Shown here: positions 48,007 to 57,430 of the stretch, in pieces
Position numbering within the stretch: the first letter of the stretch is position 1
Layout of the letters: each line of letters begins with the position of its first letter
NCBI RefSeq assembly: GCF_002214605.1
Contig: NZ_CP015193.1
Coordinates: 724,978 to 788,977 of the forward strand
Source: Thermococcus chitonophagus
Lineage (GTDB): Archaea > Methanobacteriota_B > Thermococci > Thermococcales > Thermococcaceae
Reading direction: 5' to 3'
DNA: 64,000 bases
Translations under genes and position numbers: made by a program
The notes under the pieces: generated by a model
Told to the model about the DNA's origin: nothing
The model's input: only the letters and a program-made list of their open reading frames with translations
The model's database searches: none

Positions 48007-49515
48007 GACTTCAAGCCAACCTTCGAAGTACTCCTTTATCCACTTCCAGTACATCCTCAGGGACTTCTCGAAGTACTCCCACTTGACTATGTCGTAGCCT
48101 ATAACGCCTAGTGCTACCGCCGCTGGAGGGACTAGTGGGGTTGCGTAGAATATGAACTGAGTTTTGCCTCCGAGAACGTACTGCAAGGTAAAGAATCCTA
48201 CTACAGACCAGAACATCCAGAATATCTCGTGTAATCCTTTTCTTCTCACTGCAACGTATGGCACCGCGAATATGAAGACTATCATTGCGAGCATAAGTAT
48301 GGGATCTGTAACTGCGTAGACGTCTGGATTGTAGTGGAATGGGAAGGGCTTTAGTGAGATGAACCACGTCCAAACTGGTGCTTCTGCTGGATGTTGCCCT
48401 TTGAAGCTTAGATGCCAAGCGAAGCTTGCCAGGAACTCTTGGAACCATGGGAGAAAGCCTATTGCCTTTATTATTGGAATCTCTGGAATCATGAAACCCA
48501 CTATTGGCAGCACGACTCCGGAAAGTATAAACTCCTTCCAGTCCCTCTCTCTTAGTATCTTAATCCACAGTATTGGAAACACGAAGGCCCCGCTAAGCTT
48601 GGTTGCTGCCGCCAATCCCAAGGCAAATCCGGAAAGTCTGATTCTGTTGAGGGCTATCGTGAGCATGAAGAGCGCCACAAAGAAGGCAACGTGTATGTCG
48701 AGCATCGCAACGATTCCGGTTGCGAATAACAGTGGATCCAAAGCTGAGAAGGTGGCGGCTATTGCCGATGCTAGGTAGCTCCTTGTCAGCCTGTAAGTTA
48801 CGAACACCACTATAACGACTATGAGAGCGTGCTCTATTATTCCGGGAATTCTCCAGTAGAAGGGCTTATCGTTTATTAGCATCCCCAGGGCTATAAGATC
48901 CTTCCCCAGGAAGGGGTGCTCAGTGTTCAGGTACTTGTGGATGTTTTCTTTATCTGGATATTTATAGCCGGGAACGACCCTTATCCCCTTGATTTTCTCC
49001 GCTTCCTTTATGAAATCATTTAGGTACTCCTTTGGAATTTCGTAGTAAACCCCTGGGAATTCCGAATAGGGAGTATAGCTCGTGAAGAAGTTCCTGTATG
49101 CTATCTCCCAGACTTTAAGCTTCAAACTCTCCCATTCAGTCTCGTTCATTGTATAGTTGAATGGTATTACCTTGATTCTAACTCCGAGCTTCCTCGCAAA
49201 ATCGGGGAGTTGGGGGTATTCTCTGTAGAACCCTTCAAACTTGAGGCCGTGAAAGTAGACTATGACTTTCCCCGCATATAGGGGTTCATTATAGATCACG
49301 TTAACCCCTGCGGTGTCGTTTTCAATGTACTTGACCTTGATTCCTAGAAGGGACAGCATGTTTCTAGTCGCCGAGACGTACCAGACTTCATCCCCCATGT
49401 AGTCGTTTACTTTGGCCCATTCAATCATGTAGTACGTTGAGCCTCCAATTAAGATTATCAAGTAAGAAAAAAACACTATCTCCCTCCATCTTCTCTTCAG
49501 TATAGAGTAATCCAA
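47974..49515 (-). CDS. GT39-like membrane glycosyltransferase
   Basis: The 513-residue protein has an N-terminal membrane helix, a large extracytoplasmic loop with MGDEVWYVSATRNM (acidic catalytic DE near residues 41-42), then about nine to ten further membrane segments. The pattern matches the dolichyl-phosphate-mannose protein mannosyltransferase/GT39 family, and may serve surface glycosylation. It starts with TTG at 49515 after GGGGGGAGGAAG and overlaps the last bases of moeA. A longer cytoplasmic tail is Lys-rich. Confidence 0.85.
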   Translation of the reverse strand: MDYSILKRRWREIVFFSYLIILIGGSTYYMIEWAKVNDYMGDEVWYVSATRNMLSLLGIKVKYIENDTAGVNVIYNEPLYAGKVIVYFHGLKFEGFYREYPQLPDFARKLGVRIKVIPFNYTMNETEWESLKLKVWEIAYRNFFTSYTPYSEFPGVYYEIPKEYLNDFIKEAEKIKGIRVVPGYKYPDKENIHKYLNTEHPFLGKDLIALGMLINDKPFYWRIPGIIEHALIVVIVVFVTYRLTRSYLASAIAATFSALDPLLFATGIVAMLDIHVAFFVALFMLTIALNRIRLSGFALGLAAATKLSGAFVFPILWIKILRERDWKEFILSGVVLPIVGFMIPEIPIIKAIGFLPWFQEFLASFAWHLSFKGQHPAEAPVWTWFISLKPFPFHYNPDVYAVTDPILMLAMIVFIFAVPYVAVRRKGLHEIFWMFWSVVGFFTLQYVLGGKTQFIFYATPLVPPAAVALGVIGYDIVKWEYFEKSLRMYWKWIKEYFEGWLEVLRLLKKLVKR

Positions 49516-50681
49516 ACTTCCTCCCCCCGTCTGTAGCCTTCGCTGTCTTCTGGAACCTCAAGATAAGCGTTACTCTCGACAAGGGAGCTAATTATTCCGC
49601 TCCCCCTCTTCTTTATCACCCTAGCCTTTCCATTACTGTAGTGAACCTTTACGAACTCATGCCTTCCCAACTGGCTTGGAACGTCATCTTCAAGTACTGC
49701 TTTGATCTTTACCTCGTAGTCCCTCGCCCCAACCATTTTAGCTAAGGCGTGCTTTACGAACAAGTGAAACTGAGTGAAGACGGCAACTGGGTAGCCGCTC
49801 ATTATGAAGACCTTCTCCCCATAACCGATGGGCCTCCCGGGCTTTATCGTTGTCCCGTGGAACTTCAGATCCACGAACTTGTGGGCGTAGTCTTTATCCC
49901 CAAAGGCAGATCCTCCTGTGACTAAAACTAGGTCACACTCTTTTTTGGCCCTCTCAATAGTTTCTTTAATTTCCTCTTCATTATCGGGCACGACTCCGTA
50001 AAACACGGGCTCTCCGAAGTACCTCTCTACAAGACTAATGAGCATTATTGAGTTCGTTTCAACTATCTTACCTCCCTCAAAGGCTTCTTCACTCGGTTCG
50101 TCAACAAGCTCGCTTCCCGTGATTATTATCCCTACTTTGGGCTTCCTCTTTACTTTGACCTTCTTAATTCCAAGGGCCTTTAGCATTGCGAGGTCCTGGG
50201 GCCTTAGTATTTGACCCTTCTTTATTACAACCTCTCCTTTCTTGACGTCCTCTCCGGCAAATGCTATGTTCTGCCCTGGGGCCACGGGTCTCAGTATGTA
50301 TATCTTGTTCCCCTCCCTCTTCACCATCTCCTGCATTATAACGGCATTTGCCCCCTTGGGAATCTTGGCCCCGGTAAGGACTTTGATGGCCTTCCCTGGG
50401 GTAACCTCCTTCTTTGGTGCCTCTCCTGCGGGAATTTCCTCAACAACCTCGAGCTCGACCGGACTGTACTCCCTAGCTTGAAATGTGTCTTCGGCCCTAA
50501 CTGCATATCCATCAACGGCCGACCTGTCGAATGGAGGCACCGTAAACCTTGAAACTATGTCTTCAGCGAGCACCCTACCGATGGCTTTTTCAAGCGGTAC
50601 AACTTCACCCTCTACCTCATCAATGTCTTCCAGAAGAGCCTTAAGGGCCTCCTTGTATGGAGTCAGCTTCTTGAACTCCAA
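49497..50681 (-). CDS. moeA: Molybdopterin/tungstopterin molybdenumtransferase MoeA
   Basis: This enzyme inserts the metal into molybdopterin; in Pyrococcus the cofactor is mostly tungsten-based. The 394-residue protein has FDRSAVDGYAVRAEDTF near 50-66, TGSELVDEP near 192 and GGSAFGDKDYAHKF near 255, plus a beta-barrel C-terminal domain. I place the start at TTG 50681, since GGTGGTGCCG lies upstream and the protein then starts at the conserved EFKKLTPYKEAL. The long frame to 50840 overlaps pfkC and is not real. Confidence 0.93.
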   Translation of the reverse strand: MEFKKLTPYKEALKALLEDIDEVEGEVVPLEKAIGRVLAEDIVSRFTVPPFDRSAVDGYAVRAEDTFQAREYSPVELEVVEEIPAGEAPKKEVTPGKAIKVLTGAKIPKGANAVIMQEMVKREGNKIYILRPVAPGQNIAFAGEDVKKGEVVIKKGQILRPQDLAMLKALGIKKVKVKRKPKVGIIITGSELVDEPSEEAFEGGKIVETNSIMLISLVERYFGEPVFYGVVPDNEEEIKETIERAKKECDLVLVTGGSAFGDKDYAHKFVDLKFHGTTIKPGRPIGYGEKVFIMSGYPVAVFTQFHLFVKHALAKMVGARDYEVKIKAVLEDDVPSQLGRHEFVKVHYSNGKARVIKKRGSGIISSLVESNAYLEVPEDSEGYRRGEEVWITLY

Positions 50682-50724
50682 CGGCACCACCTGATCTTGA
50701 AAAAAGTGTTGAAAAGTTAAAAAG

Positions 50725-52089
50725 TTACTTGGAGTGCTTCTTGAGGAGGGCAATATAGCTGAGAAAAGTTCCCGTTGAAATTGTGTCTCCAAGCCCAACC
50801 GTTGATACCGGGTTTGGAACCAGCCTTGTAGGCACGACAACGACTTTGTACTCCCTCATCCTGAGCTTCCTCTTTGCTTCCTCGAACCTCAGCTTAACGT
50901 AGTCGCTCCTCTCATTGAAAGGAACCTTAAGCCCAACTTCATAGTCCTCTGGCTTGGTTATGTCGCCGAGAGATGCCCTCGCTGCAGCTAGCGTTGTTCC
51001 GAACTCTAGGCTTTTTGCGAGCTCTTCTTCGCTCAACGGATTGTCCCTGTGGGTTATGTACATGAGGTAGTATATCGTGTGAACCTGAAGTATCTCGAAG
51101 TTGAGCTCATCGAGAATTATCATCCCACCCAGTATTGCATCCTCAATCCTGTTGTAGGTGAATATCCTGTCCGCGAGATCCCTATAGCCGAGAACGCTGA
51201 GTATGTAGGCAATCTCGGCCTCATCCATTCCAACGCTGTCAACGAGCGGGAATATGTTTGTCACTACTTTCTTTCTGAGCTTCCTGTCTTGGATCGAGGC
51301 AAACTCCACGTGAACCTTTATGTCGGCTTCCTTAAGGAGTATTATATCCTCTTTGGCCTTCCTTAAATAGTAGTTTGCATCCTTTCCATCCGAATACTGG
51401 AGCCTTAGTCCCTGATATCCTGAAAGGATAGCCCCATCAACCTGTCTGCCTATCTCTGGGAGGAAGGGCCTGAGCTCATCCCTAGTTTCAATTCTGCTTA
51501 TGCTCTCGAACCTTGAGGACACTATGAACCTCCCCGAGTGGGGAACCTCTATAACTTCCTCCCCAAGCTTGAACTTCATCCCCTTCCTGAACTCGAATAT
51601 CCTGTTGACCTTGAGCGGATCCCCTTCCCTGTACGCCTCTTGGATTGGCTTCAGCTTAAGCTCTCCATCCTCCACTACTGGATACAGAATTCCCTCCCTG
51701 AAAAGCTCGGCAAGCCTCTTTGGTAGAAACGGGGTGTACGCAATTACCTTCTTAACTCTGAGCCCTGCCATGAGGTTGGCTATTATTCCAGCCTGTCCTC
51801 CTATCCTCTCCATGTCGTACTTGAACGTCTCATCGAACCATCTGTGCATCTCCTCGTTTACGAGTGGAACTGCCATTGGCTTTCCGGTTTTAAGGGCGTG
51901 GATTAGCCTTGCGACGAAGTCAATTGGTTCTTCTATTCTCCTAGGATACTCTTCAATTTTTCTTCTGATTTCATCAGCTCCAAAGGAGTCAATAAGTCCT
52001 TGAACTACCTCTGGCTTGAGGTTTACTATTGCATCAACGTTAGCGTTGTAAGCTGTATACGCGCTAAGCCCTCTTACCTCATCGAGCAT
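50725..52089 (-). CDS. pfkC: ADP-dependent phosphofructokinase
   Basis: This is the ADP-utilising 6-phosphofructokinase of the Thermococcales modified Embden-Meyerhof pathway. The 454-residue protein has the start YTAYNANVDAIVNL, RIGGQAGIIANLM and the catalytic aspartate in STVGLGDTISTG (about 435). The length and sequence closely match the known Pyrococcus PfkC. The start is the ATG at 52089 with GGTGATATATT upstream. The promoter contains the Thermococcales glycolytic motif, so TrmBL1-type repression or activation by sugar is expected. Confidence 0.97.
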   Translation of the reverse strand: MLDEVRGLSAYTAYNANVDAIVNLKPEVVQGLIDSFGADEIRRKIEEYPRRIEEPIDFVARLIHALKTGKPMAVPLVNEEMHRWFDETFKYDMERIGGQAGIIANLMAGLRVKKVIAYTPFLPKRLAELFREGILYPVVEDGELKLKPIQEAYREGDPLKVNRIFEFRKGMKFKLGEEVIEVPHSGRFIVSSRFESISRIETRDELRPFLPEIGRQVDGAILSGYQGLRLQYSDGKDANYYLRKAKEDIILLKEADIKVHVEFASIQDRKLRKKVVTNIFPLVDSVGMDEAEIAYILSVLGYRDLADRIFTYNRIEDAILGGMIILDELNFEILQVHTIYYLMYITHRDNPLSEEELAKSLEFGTTLAAARASLGDITKPEDYEVGLKVPFNERSDYVKLRFEEAKRKLRMREYKVVVVPTRLVPNPVSTVGLGDTISTGTFLSYIALLKKHSK

Positions 52090-52093
52090 AATA

Positions 52094-52118
52094 TATCACC
52101 TGCAGTGTTATTTAACCA
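52094..52118 (-). promoter_or_regulatory. Thermococcales glycolytic motif and TATA box of pfkC
   Basis: Read on the minus strand, GGTTAAATAACA (TATA-like TTAAATAA, 52115-52108) runs into TAACAC-tgcag-GTGATA (52110-52094). This matches the TATCAC-N5-GTGATA motif bound by TrmBL1/Tgr with one mismatch. The motif lies downstream of TATA, the position used for repression of glycolytic genes. Confidence 0.75.
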
Positions 52119-52202
52119 CAAGACAATCGTGCAATCCTTTAAAAAACTTTTTCAACCTATTTATAAAGTAAGGTGCCGAGAAGTGTTCAGTCGGTGAGGC
52201 TC

Positions 52203-53207
52203 ATGGCGAGGGATGAAGTTAGGAGAATTCTTCCCGCTGATATTAAGAGGGAAGTGCTCATCAAGGATGAGAAAGCTGAAACCAACCCAAAGTGGGGCTT
52301 TCCTCCGGACAAGAGGCCCATAGAGCTACACATGCAGTTCGGAGTTATAAACCTCGATAAACCACCCGGCCCAACGAGCCACGAGGTTGTTGCTTGGATA
52401 AAGAAGCTGTTCAACTTGGAGAAGGCTGGCCACGGTGGAACTTTGGATCCTAAGGTAAGTGGAGTTTTGCCCGTAGCTTTAGAAAAAGCAACCAGGGTTG
52501 TTCAGGCCTTACTTCCCGCTGGAAAAGAGTATGTAGCTTTGATGCATCTCCACGGTGACGTCCCTGAAGACAAAATAGTCAAGGTGATGAAGGAGTTCGA
52601 GGGTGAGATAATCCAGAGGCCCCCACTCAGGAGCGCTGTCAAGAGGAGGCTGAGAACTAGGAAGGTTTACTACATAGAGATACTTGAAATTGAGGGGAGG
52701 GACGTGCTGTTTAGGGTTGGAGTGGAGGCTGGAACTTACATAAGATCGCTTATTCACCACATTGGATTGGCTTTAGGAGTTGGAGCCCACATGGCCGAGC
52801 TCAGGAGGACTAGGAGCGGGCCATTCAAAGAGGACGAAACCCTAGTGACGCTCCACGATTTAGTTGACTACTACCACTTCTGGAAGGAGGACGGCATTGA
52901 AGAATACTTCAGGAAGGCCATACAGCCCATGGAGAAGGCCGTTGAGCATCTGCCCAAGGTGTGGATAAAGGATTCAGCCGTTGCCGCCGTTACCCACGGT
53001 GCCGATCTAGCGGTTCCCGGAATAGCCAAGCTTAACGCTGGGATAAAGAGGGGGGATCTGGTCGCGATAATGACGCTCAAGGATGAATTAGTAGCCTTAG
53101 GCAAGGCTGTGATGACAAGTCAGGAGATGCTTCAGAAGAGCAAGGGGATAGCCGTGGATGTAGAAAAGGTGTTCATGCCCAGGGACTGGTATCCAAAGAT
53201 GTGGTGA
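52203..53207 (+). CDS. cbf5: tRNA/rRNA pseudouridine synthase Cbf5 (H/ACA RNP)
   Basis: This is the catalytic subunit of H/ACA sRNPs and also a TruB-like tRNA U55 synthase. The 334-residue protein has the catalytic D82 in HGGTLDPKVSGVLPV, the GTYIRSLIHHIG segment, and a C-terminal PUA domain (about 255-330). The ATG at 52203 follows GGTGAGGCTC. A TATA-like ATTTATAAAG at about 52160-52169 lies upstream. The start context agrees with known Pyrococcus Cbf5. Confidence 0.97.
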   Translation: MARDEVRRILPADIKREVLIKDEKAETNPKWGFPPDKRPIELHMQFGVINLDKPPGPTSHEVVAWIKKLFNLEKAGHGGTLDPKVSGVLPVALEKATRVVQALLPAGKEYVALMHLHGDVPEDKIVKVMKEFEGEIIQRPPLRSAVKRRLRTRKVYYIEILEIEGRDVLFRVGVEAGTYIRSLIHHIGLALGVGAHMAELRRTRSGPFKEDETLVTLHDLVDYYHFWKEDGIEEYFRKAIQPMEKAVEHLPKVWIKDSAVAAVTHGADLAVPGIAKLNAGIKRGDLVAIMTLKDELVALGKAVMTSQEMLQKSKGIAVDVEKVFMPRDWYPKMW

Positions 53208-53256
53208 ATACTTAATTTTATCTTTAATTATGCCATTTATCCTTGTGGTGGGCTAA

Positions 53257-53508
53257 ATGGAGACCCGAAAGTGTCCTCTCTGTGGTGGTACCATGGTCAA
53301 AAGCAGGAGTAAGACTGGAGGATACGCCCGCTACTTCTGGCAACCGCCATGGAAGAGCAAAACTACCGGGCTTTTAAGGCCTGTTTTGGAGGCTACTCCT
53401 TGGCTTTGCCTTGATTGCGGGGCTGTGATAGCCTATATTGAGGATGAAAAACTCCAAATCTTAAGGGAAGAGTTCGAAGAAGAAAAGCTCAAAGGTGTTC
53501 GGACTTGA
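53257..53508 (+). CDS. Small zinc-ribbon protein
   Basis: This 83-residue protein has two CxxC knuckles: CPLCGG at about 6-11 and CLDCG at about 52-56, consistent with one zinc ribbon. Between them is an aromatic, basic insert (GGYARYFWQPPWKSK). Function is unknown; a nucleic-acid-binding role is possible. GGTGGGCTAA precedes the ATG at 53257. The 3' end overlaps the DUF3783 gene. Confidence 0.75.
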   Translation: METRKCPLCGGTMVKSRSKTGGYARYFWQPPWKSKTTGLLRPVLEATPWLCLDCGAVIAYIEDEKLQILREEFEEEKLKGVRT

Positions 53509-53873
53509 AGGTTTACGTGATAGGTTTCACTCCCCAAGAAGTTGAAGAGCTAAAGAAAATCCTGGGGATGGAAGTCTTATGCATCCCGGAGTACTGCAGG
53601 GACTGGGTTCTTGCTTCAATAGTATCCCAGGAAAAGCTTGAGGGAAGGAGCGATTGGCACTTCAGAAAGTTCATAATAATCCACGGGGCCACAAATGAAG
53701 AGATCAAGAAGATCCTGGGGGCTGTAAAGAGGAAGTTTAAGAATGTTATATTCGCAACAACCACGCCAACCTCGCTAACTTGGAGGCTTGAGGATCTACT
53801 CAACGAGCTAATAAGGGAGGATGAATACTTCAAAAACTTAAGAATGAGAAGAGGTCCCTATCTAGAGCTCTGA
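53505..53873 (+). CDS. DUF3783 family protein
   Basis: This 122-residue protein matches DUF3783 in its alpha/beta pattern: MKVYVIGFTPQEVEELKKIL, then FIIIHGATNEEIKKILGAVKR near 57-78 and TPTSLTWRLEDLLNELIREDEYF at the end (each shown as a piece). It starts with TTG at 53505, overlapping the preceding stop. Function is unknown; the two small genes form an operon. Confidence 0.75.
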   Translation: MKVYVIGFTPQEVEELKKILGMEVLCIPEYCRDWVLASIVSQEKLEGRSDWHFRKFIIIHGATNEEIKKILGAVKRKFKNVIFATTTPTSLTWRLEDLLNELIREDEYFKNLRMRRGPYLEL

Positions 53874-54361
53874 CAGCTTTCCTTTGCTTCTACCTCAAAC
53901 TCTCTCTTTAGTATCCCCCTCCAGAAATCCACATCTTTACTCGCAACCTCCCTAGTGTCGTAGATTACCTCGAGCCTGTACTTTTCTCCTTTCGTGACGT
54001 TCCACCAACATAAGTCAATTCTGTATTCAGTGCTCACGCTCTCCCCGGGCTTTAAGTCAACGACGCTTTCTTTCCCTAAGGGTAGAGAGGTTGGAACCGG
54101 CCCCATAAACTTTAACTCTTCGCTGCCCTTGAACAGCCTGTACTTCACCGTTATGAAGTAGATCGGCCTCGCAACTCTAATTGTGTTGTTATCAACATTT
54201 ACTATCTCTATCTTGGCCAAATACTGGTTGTTCTTGTCGTAGTGCAACTTAACTTTAAGATCAACTTTTCCAAACTTTGAAGGCGTAGTCGTTTGCTCCT
54301 GCCCTATGCACCCAACCATTAGTACGACCAACGCTATTAGGAAAAGTGAACCAATCTTCAT
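53858..54361 (-). CDS. Predicted lipoprotein, unknown function
   Basis: This 167-residue protein has a lipoprotein signal with cleavage before C18 (MVGC), then a beta-rich domain of about 130 residues (VDLKVKLHYDKNNQYLAKIEIVNVDNNTIRV, VKYRLFKGSEELKFMG). The fold may be immunoglobulin-like. Two other cysteines (about 119 and 164) could form a disulfide. Its function is not known. The 3' end overlaps the convergent DUF3783 gene by 16 bases. Confidence 0.75.
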   Translation of the reverse strand: MKIGSLFLIALVVLMVGCIGQEQTTTPSKFGKVDLKVKLHYDKNNQYLAKIEIVNVDNNTIRVARPIYFITVKYRLFKGSEELKFMGPVPTSLPLGKESVVDLKPGESVSTEYRIDLCWWNVTKGEKYRLEVIYDTREVASKDVDFWRGILKREFEVEAKESCQSSR

Positions 54362-54411
54362 GAGTGAAAATGTTCACAAATCCTTAAATAACTTTTGGTA
54401 GATGCTAGATC

Positions 54412-54999
54412 ATGCCCCACTACTATTCGCGGGAGCCTCAAACTCCTTTAAAAACCAAAACAATTGAAGTCTGCATTAGAGGTTACTGCTTCAAATTTAT
54501 AACGGCCAGCAGTGTCTTTTCCTTTGGCAAGCTAGATAAAGGGACAGAGCTTTTAATAGAGAGTATGATCCTCAACCCAGGATGGCGAGTTCTCGATTTA
54601 GGTTGCGGCTACGGTGCGATAGGGATAGTGGCATCGAGATTTGTTGAGCACGTCGTCATGACTGACGTAAACAGGAGGGCAGTAATGATAGCAAAGAAGA
54701 ACATAAAGCTGAACAACGTTAGGAACGCTGAAGTTAGGTACGGCAACCTGTACGAGCCCGTCAAGGGAGAGAAGTTCAATTCAATAATCACTAATCCCCC
54801 GGTTCATGCGGGAAAGGATGTTCTTGAAAGAATAATAAGGGAAGCACCGTTGCACCTTGAAGATGGTGGCCTTTTGCAGATGGTTATAAAGACGAAGCAA
54901 GGGGCGAAGTGGGTAAAGGAGGTCATGGAGGACACTTTTGCCGAAGTTATTGAGCTGGCTAAGGGTAGTGGCTACAGGGTTTACGCTGGGAAGAAATAG
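54412..54999 (+). CDS. Class I SAM-dependent methyltransferase (RsmC-like)
   Basis: This 195-residue methyltransferase has SAM motif I VLDLGCGYGAIGI at about 60-72, the acidic MTDVN near 83-87, and the catalytic NPPVHAGKD near 128-136. The NPP motif fits N2-guanine methylation as in RsmC-like enzymes, and the length equals the small archaeal MJ0882-like group. The target base is not certain. It is followed by a tRNA-Ser gene. Confidence 0.87.
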   Translation: MPHYYSREPQTPLKTKTIEVCIRGYCFKFITASSVFSFGKLDKGTELLIESMILNPGWRVLDLGCGYGAIGIVASRFVEHVVMTDVNRRAVMIAKKNIKLNNVRNAEVRYGNLYEPVKGEKFNSIITNPPVHAGKDVLERIIREAPLHLEDGGLLQMVIKTKQGAKWVKEVMEDTFAEVIELAKGSGYRVYAGKK

Positions 55000-55036
55000 T
55001 TATAAACGCATCACATTGAATGGTATCGAGGGTAAA

Positions 55037-55046
55037 GTTTATTAAA
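55037..55046 (+). promoter_or_regulatory. Promoter of tRNA-Ser and the ribosomal operon
   Basis: AAAGTTTATTAAAGGC at about 55034-55049 contains a TATA-like TTTATTAAAG about 35-45 bp upstream of the tRNA-Ser 5' end at 55081. The intervening leader is short, and the ribosomal genes may be co-transcribed from here. Confidence 0.5.
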
Positions 55047-55080
55047 GGCTTAATGCAGGACACCTTCACCGAGTGGGAGT

Positions 55081-55167
55081 GCCGGGATAGCCCAGCCTGG
55101 TAGGGCGCGGGCCTTGAGAGCCCGTGGGCGTTTGCCCGCCGGGGTTCAAATCCCCGTCCCGGCGCCA
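55081..55167 (+). tRNA. tRNA-Ser (anticodon TGA)
   Basis: The acceptor GCCGGGA pairs with TCCCGGC (55157-55163). The anticodon arm CGGGC-CTTGAGA-GCCCG has anticodon TGA (serine TCA codons). A long variable arm (TGGGCGTTTGCCCG) marks a class II tRNA. Discriminator G and an encoded CCA end are present. Confidence 0.97.
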
Positions 55168-55198
55168 GAATTATCCTTATAATTTAAGGGGTGGTAAA

Positions 55199-55645
55199 AT
55201 GGCTGATTTCAGGCACATAGTTCGTGTTGCGGGAGTTGATTTGGATGGACACAAGCAATTAAGGTGGGCGCTCACCGGAATCAAGGGAGTTGGCATTAAC
55301 TTCGCTACAATGGTCTGTAGAGTTGCAGGGCTTGATCCATTCATGAAGGCAGGCTACCTTACAGACGAGCAGGTCAAGAAAATAGAGGAGATCCTTGCAG
55401 ATCCAATTGCTCATGGAATCCCAAGATGGGCAGTTAACAGACCGAAGGACTACGACACTGGTAAAGATCTACACCTCATTACGGCCAAGCTTGACATGGC
55501 CATAAGAGAGGACATCATGAGGCTTAGGAGGATAAGGGCTTACAGGGGTATCAGACACGAGCTCGGTCTACCAGTTAGGGGTCAGAGAACTAGGTCCAAC
55601 TTCAGGAGAGGTCAGACAGTTGGTGTGAGCAGGAAGAAGAAGTGA
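55199..55645 (+). CDS. rps13: Ribosomal protein S13
   Basis: This 148-residue small-subunit protein sits in the head near the A-site finger. It begins [19 protein letters not shown] and ends [19 protein letters not shown], with the helix-hairpin segment [12 protein letters not shown]. The ATG at 55199 follows GGGGTGGTAAA; the frame from 55124 runs through the tRNA. It is the first protein gene of the alpha-operon. Confidence 0.97.
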   Translation: MADFRHIVRVAGVDLDGHKQLRWALTGIKGVGINFATMVCRVAGLDPFMKAGYLTDEQVKKIEEILADPIAHGIPRWAVNRPKDYDTGKDLHLITAKLDMAIREDIMRLRRIRAYRGIRHELGLPVRGQRTRSNFRRGQTVGVSRKKK

Positions 55646-55659
55646 TGGGGTGGTGAGAA

Positions 55660-56202
55660 ATGGGAGATCCTAAGAGGCAGAGGAAGAAGTATGAAACTCC
55701 ACCTCACCCATGGATTAAGGAGAGGCTCGATAGGGAAAGAGTATTGATGGATAAGTACGAGCTGAAGAACAAGAAGGAGCTATGGAAGCACGAGACCCAG
55801 CTTAAGAACTTCAGAAGAAGGGCGAGGAGGCTACTCGCTGCAAGGGGTAAGCAGGCCGAGATCGAGAGACAACAGCTACTCGCCAGACTCAGGAGGCTTG
55901 GTCTCCTTCCAGAGGATGCAGTCCTTGATGATGTTCTCTCACTGACCATTGAGGACATCCTTGAGAGGAGGCTACAGACGATAGTCTACAAGAAGGGACT
56001 AGCTAGGACAATGAGGCAGGCTAGGCAGCTCATAGTTCACGGTCACATCGAGGTCAACGGTCAGATAATAAGGTCACCAAGCTATCTCGTCCTTAAAGAA
56101 GAGGAGGACACGATTACCTATGCCAAGACGTCACCCTTCGCGAATCCACAGCACCCCGAGAGGATGATGATTGAGAAGGCTAAGCAGGGTGGTGAGGCAT
56201 GA
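55660..56202 (+). CDS. rps4: Ribosomal protein S4
   Basis: This 180-residue protein is an early 16S rRNA-binding primary assembly protein. It has an S4 RNA-binding domain: [42 protein letters not shown] (about 102-143, shown by position). The start [18 protein letters not shown] is typical of archaeal S4. GGGGTGGTGAGAA precedes the ATG at 55660. Its stop overlaps rps11 (ATGA). Confidence 0.97.
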   Translation: MGDPKRQRKKYETPPHPWIKERLDRERVLMDKYELKNKKELWKHETQLKNFRRRARRLLAARGKQAEIERQQLLARLRRLGLLPEDAVLDDVLSLTIEDILERRLQTIVYKKGLARTMRQARQLIVHGHIEVNGQIIRSPSYLVLKEEEDTITYAKTSPFANPQHPERMMIEKAKQGGEA

Positions 56203-56612
56203 GCGAGGAGCAGGTTAACATTAAAAAGAAGGAGAAGTGGGGAATTGCTCACATCTACTCAAGCTACAACAACACGATCATCCATATCACCGACATCACC
56301 GGAGCTGAAACGATAAGCAGGTGGAGCGGTGGTATGGTAGTTAAGGCTGACAGAGATGAGCCTTCACCCTATGCAGCCATGATCGCCGCTAAGAGGGCTG
56401 CTGAAGAAGCCCTCGAGAAGGGAATTATTGGAGTCCACATAAGGGTGAGAGCCCCAGGAGGAAGCAAGAGTAAGACTCCTGGACCAGGAGCCCAAGCGGC
56501 AATTAGAGCTCTTGCTAGGGCAGGCCTCAAGATAGGTAGGGTTGAGGACGTAACGCCAATACCCCACGATGGTACTAGGCCTAAGGGTGGTAGGAGAGGT
56601 AGGCGTGTCTGA
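56199..56612 (+). CDS. rps11: Ribosomal protein S11
   Basis: This 137-residue protein of the 30S platform has [20 protein letters not shown] and the [20 protein letters not shown] segment, with the conserved basic tail [16 protein letters not shown]. The ATG at 56199 overlaps the rps4 stop. A short T-rich spacer follows before rpoD. Confidence 0.97.
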   Translation: MSEEQVNIKKKEKWGIAHIYSSYNNTIIHITDITGAETISRWSGGMVVKADRDEPSPYAAMIAAKRAAEEALEKGIIGVHIRVRAPGGSKSKTPGPGAQAAIRALARAGLKIGRVEDVTPIPHDGTRPKGGRRGRRV

Positions 56613-56645
56613 TCTCTCTATTTTATTTTCGCTGGAGGAGTGAAA

Positions 56646-57425
56646 ATGGCTGAGATTGAGATTCTCGAAAAGAGGGATGACTCAATTAAGTTCATTCTAA
56701 AGGGTGTTCACGTTGCCTTTGCAAACGCCCTAAGGAGGACTATTCTTGCTGAAGTCCCAACGTTTGCCGTAGATGAAGTTGAATTTTATGAGAACGACTC
56801 AGCACTCTTCGATGAGATCATAGCCCACAGGCTTGCTATGATTCCGCTCACAACTCCCGTTGACAGGTTTGAACTTGATGCCCTTGAGCTTGATGATTAC
56901 ACTGTAACCCTCTCCCTTGAAGCTGAGGGCCCGGCAATAGTCTATTCTGGCGACTTGAAGAGTGATGATCCTGATGTTAAGCCCGTAACTCCTGATATTC
57001 CAATAGTTAAGCTGGCCAAGGGTCAGAGGCTCGTGTTCAATGCATACGCGAAGCTTGGAAGGGGAAAGGATCACGCAAAGTGGCAGCCGGGCTTTGTCTA
57101 CTACAAGTACTACACTAAGATCCACATAAGCAAGGAGATTGAGGGCTGGGAAAAGCTGAAGAAGCTTGCTAAGAAGAGGGGACTGCCCATAGAGGAAACG
57201 GATTCTGAGGTTATAGTAACGACAATAAAGCCGTTCTACATTCCAAAGGAATTTGAGGAATACGAAGGAGATAAGATTTGGGAAGAGATAGTGCCCGACA
57301 CTTACGTTTTCACGGTTGAAACTAATGGAGAGCTTCCCGTTGAGGAGATAGTTAGCATTGCGCTCAAGATACTCATGAGGAAGGCCGATAGGTTTATAAA
57401 TGAACTTCAAAGATTAGCTGGATGA
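56646..57425 (+). CDS. rpoD: DNA-directed RNA polymerase subunit D (Rpo3)
   Basis: This 259-residue subunit dimerises with RpoL to start RNA polymerase assembly, like bacterial alpha/eukaryotic Rpb3. It has [46 protein letters not shown] near residues 20-65 (shown by position) and the C-terminal [20 protein letters not shown]. No cysteine occurs in the chain, so the 3Fe-4S cluster found in some archaeal D subunits is absent. The ATG at 56646 follows GGAGGAGTGAAA. Confidence 0.97.
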   Translation: MAEIEILEKRDDSIKFILKGVHVAFANALRRTILAEVPTFAVDEVEFYENDSALFDEIIAHRLAMIPLTTPVDRFELDALELDDYTVTLSLEAEGPAIVYSGDLKSDDPDVKPVTPDIPIVKLAKGQRLVFNAYAKLGRGKDHAKWQPGFVYYKYYTKIHISKEIEGWEKLKKLAKKRGLPIEETDSEVIVTTIKPFYIPKEFEEYEGDKIWEEIVPDTYVFTVETNGELPVEEIVSIALKILMRKADRFINELQRLAG

Positions 57426-57430
57426 TCTGA

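Noticed and set aside
50682-50840. N-terminal extension of MoeA
   Set aside because: Runs into the end of pfkC; GGTGGT before TTG 50681 and the conserved EFKKLTPY start fix the gene start.
55124-55198. N-terminal extension of S13 through tRNA-Ser
   Set aside because: The bases belong to the tRNA; the S13 family start is at 55199.
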